A stretch of DNA of 54,476 bases from Actinotalea fermentans ATCC 43279 = JCM 9966 = DSM 3133. Its GTDB lineage: Bacteria; Actinomycetota; Actinomycetes; Actinomycetales; Cellulomonadaceae. The translations under genes were made by a program, and so were the position numbers. Shown piece after piece: positions 52,282-54,476 of this stretch (its first letter is position 1; the number at the start of each line of letters is the position of its first letter). The DNA is taken from positions 1 to 54,476 of the forward strand of contig AXCX01000005.1 in NCBI GenBank assembly GCA_000767215.1, written 5' to 3'. The notes beneath the pieces were generated by a model. The model saw nothing but the letters and a program-made list of their open reading frames with translations, was not told the origin of the DNA and did no database searches.

Positions 52282-52985
52282 CGACCGGACGCCTGATCAC
52301 GCTCGCGCGCTACCCGGTGAAGTCCCTGGGGGGCGAGGAGCTCGCCGAGGCCCGTGTCGACGCGCGCGGGCTCGAGCACGACCGGGCGTGGGCTGCCTAC
52401 ACCGTCGACGGCTTCATCGGCTCCGGCAAGCGCACCCGCCGCTTCCGTCCCGTCGACGGACTGCTGCAGTGGACGGCGGCGATGGCCGACGACGCGCCCG
52501 TCGTGACCGGACCCGACGGCCGCTCGTGGCGCGCGGACACCCCCGAGGCCGCCGCGGCGCTCAGCGCGTCGTGCGGCGAGCCCCTGCGGCTCGCGCCCGA
52601 AGGGACGGTTCCCCACCACGACGACGCCCCGGTCCACGTGCTCACCACCGCGTCCGTACGGGCGCTCGCCGAGCGCGTCGGGGCGCCGCTCGACCCCCGC
52701 CGCTTCCGCGCCAACCTCCTGCTCGACCTCGACGAGACGCCGGGCAGCCCGACACCGTGGCCGGAGGACGACTGGCTGGGCCTGACCCTCACGGTCGGCG
52801 AGGTGGTCCTGCGCCTCACGGCACCGATGACGCGCTGCGTCATGGTCAACGCCGCGCAGCCGGGCATCGTCGACGACGCGCGGGTGCTGCGGTCGCTCGG
52901 GGATCGGGGCGCGCGGCTCGGCCTGATGGCGGACGTCGTCGTCCCGGGCGTCGTCCGGCGCGGCGACCGCGTGGCGATCCGGTAG
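52278..52985 (+). CDS. MOSC-domain protein
   Basis: 235 residues: N-terminal beta-barrel (LARYPVKSLGGEEL, GLEHDRAWAAY) and MOSC domain with FRANLLLDLDE and the conserved cysteine in MTRCVMV (about Cys190). MOSC proteins bind molybdenum cofactor or move sulfur; the substrate is unknown. It overlaps the DedA-like gene by ATGA and ends the six-gene chain that begins with znuA. Confidence 0.85.
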   Translation: MTTGRLITLARYPVKSLGGEELAEARVDARGLEHDRAWAAYTVDGFIGSGKRTRRFRPVDGLLQWTAAMADDAPVVTGPDGRSWRADTPEAAAALSASCGEPLRLAPEGTVPHHDDAPVHVLTTASVRALAERVGAPLDPRRFRANLLLDLDETPGSPTPWPEDDWLGLTLTVGEVVLRLTAPMTRCVMVNAAQPGIVDDARVLRSLGDRGARLGLMADVVVPGVVRRGDRVAIR

Positions 52986-53035
52986 CTCCTCACGGCGCGC
53001 GGCAGGTCACCGCCGCCTGCGGTCCCGCCCGCGGC

Positions 53036-53383
53036 TCAGTGGGCCTGCGAGACGCAGAACTGGTTGCCCTCCGGGTCCGACAGGACGACCCACGCGAAGC
53101 CCGACTCCTCGTGCCGCGCGACCTCGAGCGCCCCCTCGGCGAGCAGGCGCTCGACCTCGAGCTCGCGGTCGGGAGCCGTCAGGTCGAGATGGACGCGGTT
53201 CTTCCCCGGCGTCGGCTCGCCGACCCGCTGGAAGCCCAGCCGCGGCCCGTGCTCCGCCGCGACGATGAGGTACTCGTCGCCCTCGAACCCCTCCACGACG
53301 CGACCGCCCACCTGCCGCGCCCACCACTCACCGAGCGCCCGGGGGTCGCGGCAGTCGATCGTCACCATCTCGATGCGCATCAT
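53036..53383 (-). CDS. VOC-family (glyoxalase/bleomycin-resistance-like) protein
   Basis: 115-residue single-domain VOC fold: MVTIDCRDPRALGEWWARQV at the start and VVLSDPEGNQFCV at the end, the two strands that carry the metal-site positions. Substrate unknown. TAGCGT (minus strand, 53391-53396) lies seven bases before the ATG at 53383, so that start is preferred over the ATG at 53389, which touches the -10. Confidence 0.8.
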   Translation of the reverse strand: MMRIEMVTIDCRDPRALGEWWARQVGGRVVEGFEGDEYLIVAAEHGPRLGFQRVGEPTPGKNRVHLDLTAPDRELEVERLLAEGALEVARHEESGFAWVVLSDPEGNQFCVSQAH

Positions 53384-53440
53384 GGTCATGACGCTAGTGG
53401 GCCGGTCCGACGCCCGGTGCCTCCTGACGCTCCACGCGGG

Positions 53441-54259
53441 TCACGAGCCGGCGGCCTTGTCGACCGCCCCGCCGTAACGCCGGTCGCGGCGCGCGTACGT
53501 CTCGACGGCGCGCCACAGGTGCCTGCGGTCGACGTCGGGCCAGTACTCGTCCAGGAAGACCAGCTCGGCGTACGCGGCCTGCCAGATCATGAAGTTGCTC
53601 GTCCGCTGCTCGCCCGAGGTGCGCAGGAACAGGTCGACGTCGGGCAGGTCCGGCTCGTCGAGGTGCCGGGCGACCGTCCGCTCGTCGACCCGCTCGGGGT
53701 CCAGACGACCCGCGGCGACCTCGCGCGCGATCGCCCGAGCAGCGTCCGCGACCTCAGCCCGGCCGCCGTAGTTCACGCACATCGTGAGCGTGCAGACCGT
53801 GTTCTGGCGGGTGAGCTCCTCGGCCGTCTCGAGCTCGGTGATCACCGAGCGCCACAGCCGTGGGCGCCGACCGGCCCACCGCACCCGGACCCCCCAGTCG
53901 TGCATGGTGTCGCGCCGACGCCGGAGCACGTCGCGGTTGAAGCCCATGAGGAAGCGGACCTCGTCCGGCGAGCGCTTCCAGTTCTCGGTCGAGAACGCGT
54001 AGGCGGACACGTGGGTCACGCCGATCTCGATGGCGCCCGCGACGACGTCGAGCAGTGCCGCCTCGCCCGCCGCGTGCCCCGCGGTGCGCGGCAGTCCTCG
54101 CTCGTTGGCCCAGCGGCCGTTGCCGTCCATGACGATCGCCACGTGCCGGGGGACGAACTCGCGCGGGATGTCGGGCGGGCGCGCGCCCGACGGGTGCGGC
54201 GGCGGCGGGACCACGACGTGCGGGCTCGCGGTGACCGCGCGACGCCGCTCGGCCGCCAT
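53441..54259 (-). CDS. uppS: Isoprenyl transferase (cis-prenyl, UPP synthase)
   Basis: Makes polyprenyl diphosphates used as glycan carriers in cell-wall synthesis. Motifs: [14 protein letters not shown] with catalytic Asp45, [12 protein letters not shown], and [20 protein letters not shown]. 272 residues with a Pro-rich N-terminal extension. ATG 54259 overlaps the recO stop by one base (TGATG). Its product could also feed the glycan genes at 17-21 kb, but that is speculation. Confidence 0.93.
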   Translation of the reverse strand: MAAERRRAVTASPHVVVPPPPHPSGARPPDIPREFVPRHVAIVMDGNGRWANERGLPRTAGHAAGEAALLDVVAGAIEIGVTHVSAYAFSTENWKRSPDEVRFLMGFNRDVLRRRRDTMHDWGVRVRWAGRRPRLWRSVITELETAEELTRQNTVCTLTMCVNYGGRAEVADAARAIAREVAAGRLDPERVDERTVARHLDEPDLPDVDLFLRTSGEQRTSNFMIWQAAYAELVFLDEYWPDVDRRHLWRAVETYARRDRRYGGAVDKAAGS

Positions 54260-54476
54260 CAGGCGCGCTCCACCATCGGCAGGGAGCGCAGCCCGCGCTC
54301 GAGGTGGAACTGCAGGAAGGCCGCCACCAGCCCGCTCCCTTCCCGGCGATGCCGGTCGTTGCTGTCGTCTGCATTGGCCCAGTCGCCGGACAGGAGGGCC
54401 GCGAGCAGCGCGAACGTCTCCGGCGCCGGTGCGGCGGCGCCGGGCGGCCGGCACGCGGCGCACACCGCGCCGCCGG
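54259..54476 (-). CDS. recO: DNA repair protein RecO, C-terminal fragment
   Basis: Last 71 or so residues of RecO, cut by the window edge. It shows the CAAC half of the zinc finger ([10 protein letters not shown]), the [10 protein letters not shown] segment and the [19 protein letters not shown] ending typical of actinobacterial RecO. RecO loads RecA on single-stranded DNA. Followed immediately by uppS, the normal actinobacterial order. Confidence 0.88.
   Translation of the reverse strand, partial: GGAVCAACRPPGAAAPAPETFALLAALLSGDWANADDSNDRHRREGSGLVAAFLQFHLERGLRSLPMVERA

Overview
The window is high-GC DNA (by eye about 70-75% G+C) with gene content and order typical of an actinobacterium. Supporting features are a FasR-type regulator followed by fabD-fabH-acpP-fabF with DUF3145 next door, a RamB/ScfR-type regulator divergent from aceA-aceB, a SigE-family sigma factor, dgt-dnaG and recO-uppS gene pairs, a homodimeric glyS, and many leaderless promoters (TANNNT, about 6 nt, then ATG or GTG). 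Gene order and the maltodextrin and membrane genes would suit a Cellulomonadaceae-like micrococcalean; that assignment is an inference.

Layout. 1-4.1 kb: end of fasR and the type II fatty-acid synthesis operon. 4.1-6.1 kb: DUF3145, peptide deformylase, YtxH-like and small membrane proteins. 6.1-10.9 kb: glyoxylate shunt (aceA-aceB) divergent from a RamB-like regulator. 11.0-13.6 kb: a TetR regulator and an HrtAB-like ABC exporter that share an operator motif. 13.6-17.1 kb: SemiSWEET, a CAU-anticodon tRNA, PfkB kinase, cupin, DUF2231 and tRNA-Asn. 17.2-21.2 kb: an accessory-looking block holding a membrane-GT/GT2 fusion, a flippase and an orphan small protein. 21.4-26.8 kb: SOS-controlled dinB, a TspO-like protein, dnaG and dgt. 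26.9-35.8 kb: maltodextrin uptake and breakdown (malEFG, two GH13 enzymes, a LacI regulator). 35.8-40.5 kb: three tandem membrane-anchored beta-propeller paralogues, each with its own leaderless promoter. 40.6-47.2 kb: dusB, YibE/F-type protein, nitronate monooxygenase, SRPBCC protein, sigma factor and membrane partner. 47.2-54.5 kb: glyS, a Zur-box-controlled zinc uptake operon (znuA-znuC-znuB-zur) that runs on into a DedA-like and a MOSC gene, then a VOC protein, uppS and the end of recO.

How it works together. The fab cluster makes acyl chains, the glyoxylate shunt allows growth on acetate or fatty acids, and the mal cluster imports and hydrolyses alpha-glucans. Zinc uptake looks autoregulated through Zur. 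The most unusual parts are the 738-residue fusion of a polytopic membrane region to a polyprenyl-phosphate-sugar-synthase-like GT2 domain beside a flippase, the triplicated beta-propellers with a conserved cytosolic N-terminal motif, and the TetR/HrtAB-like unit with matching operators. No phage, transposon or CRISPR array was seen.
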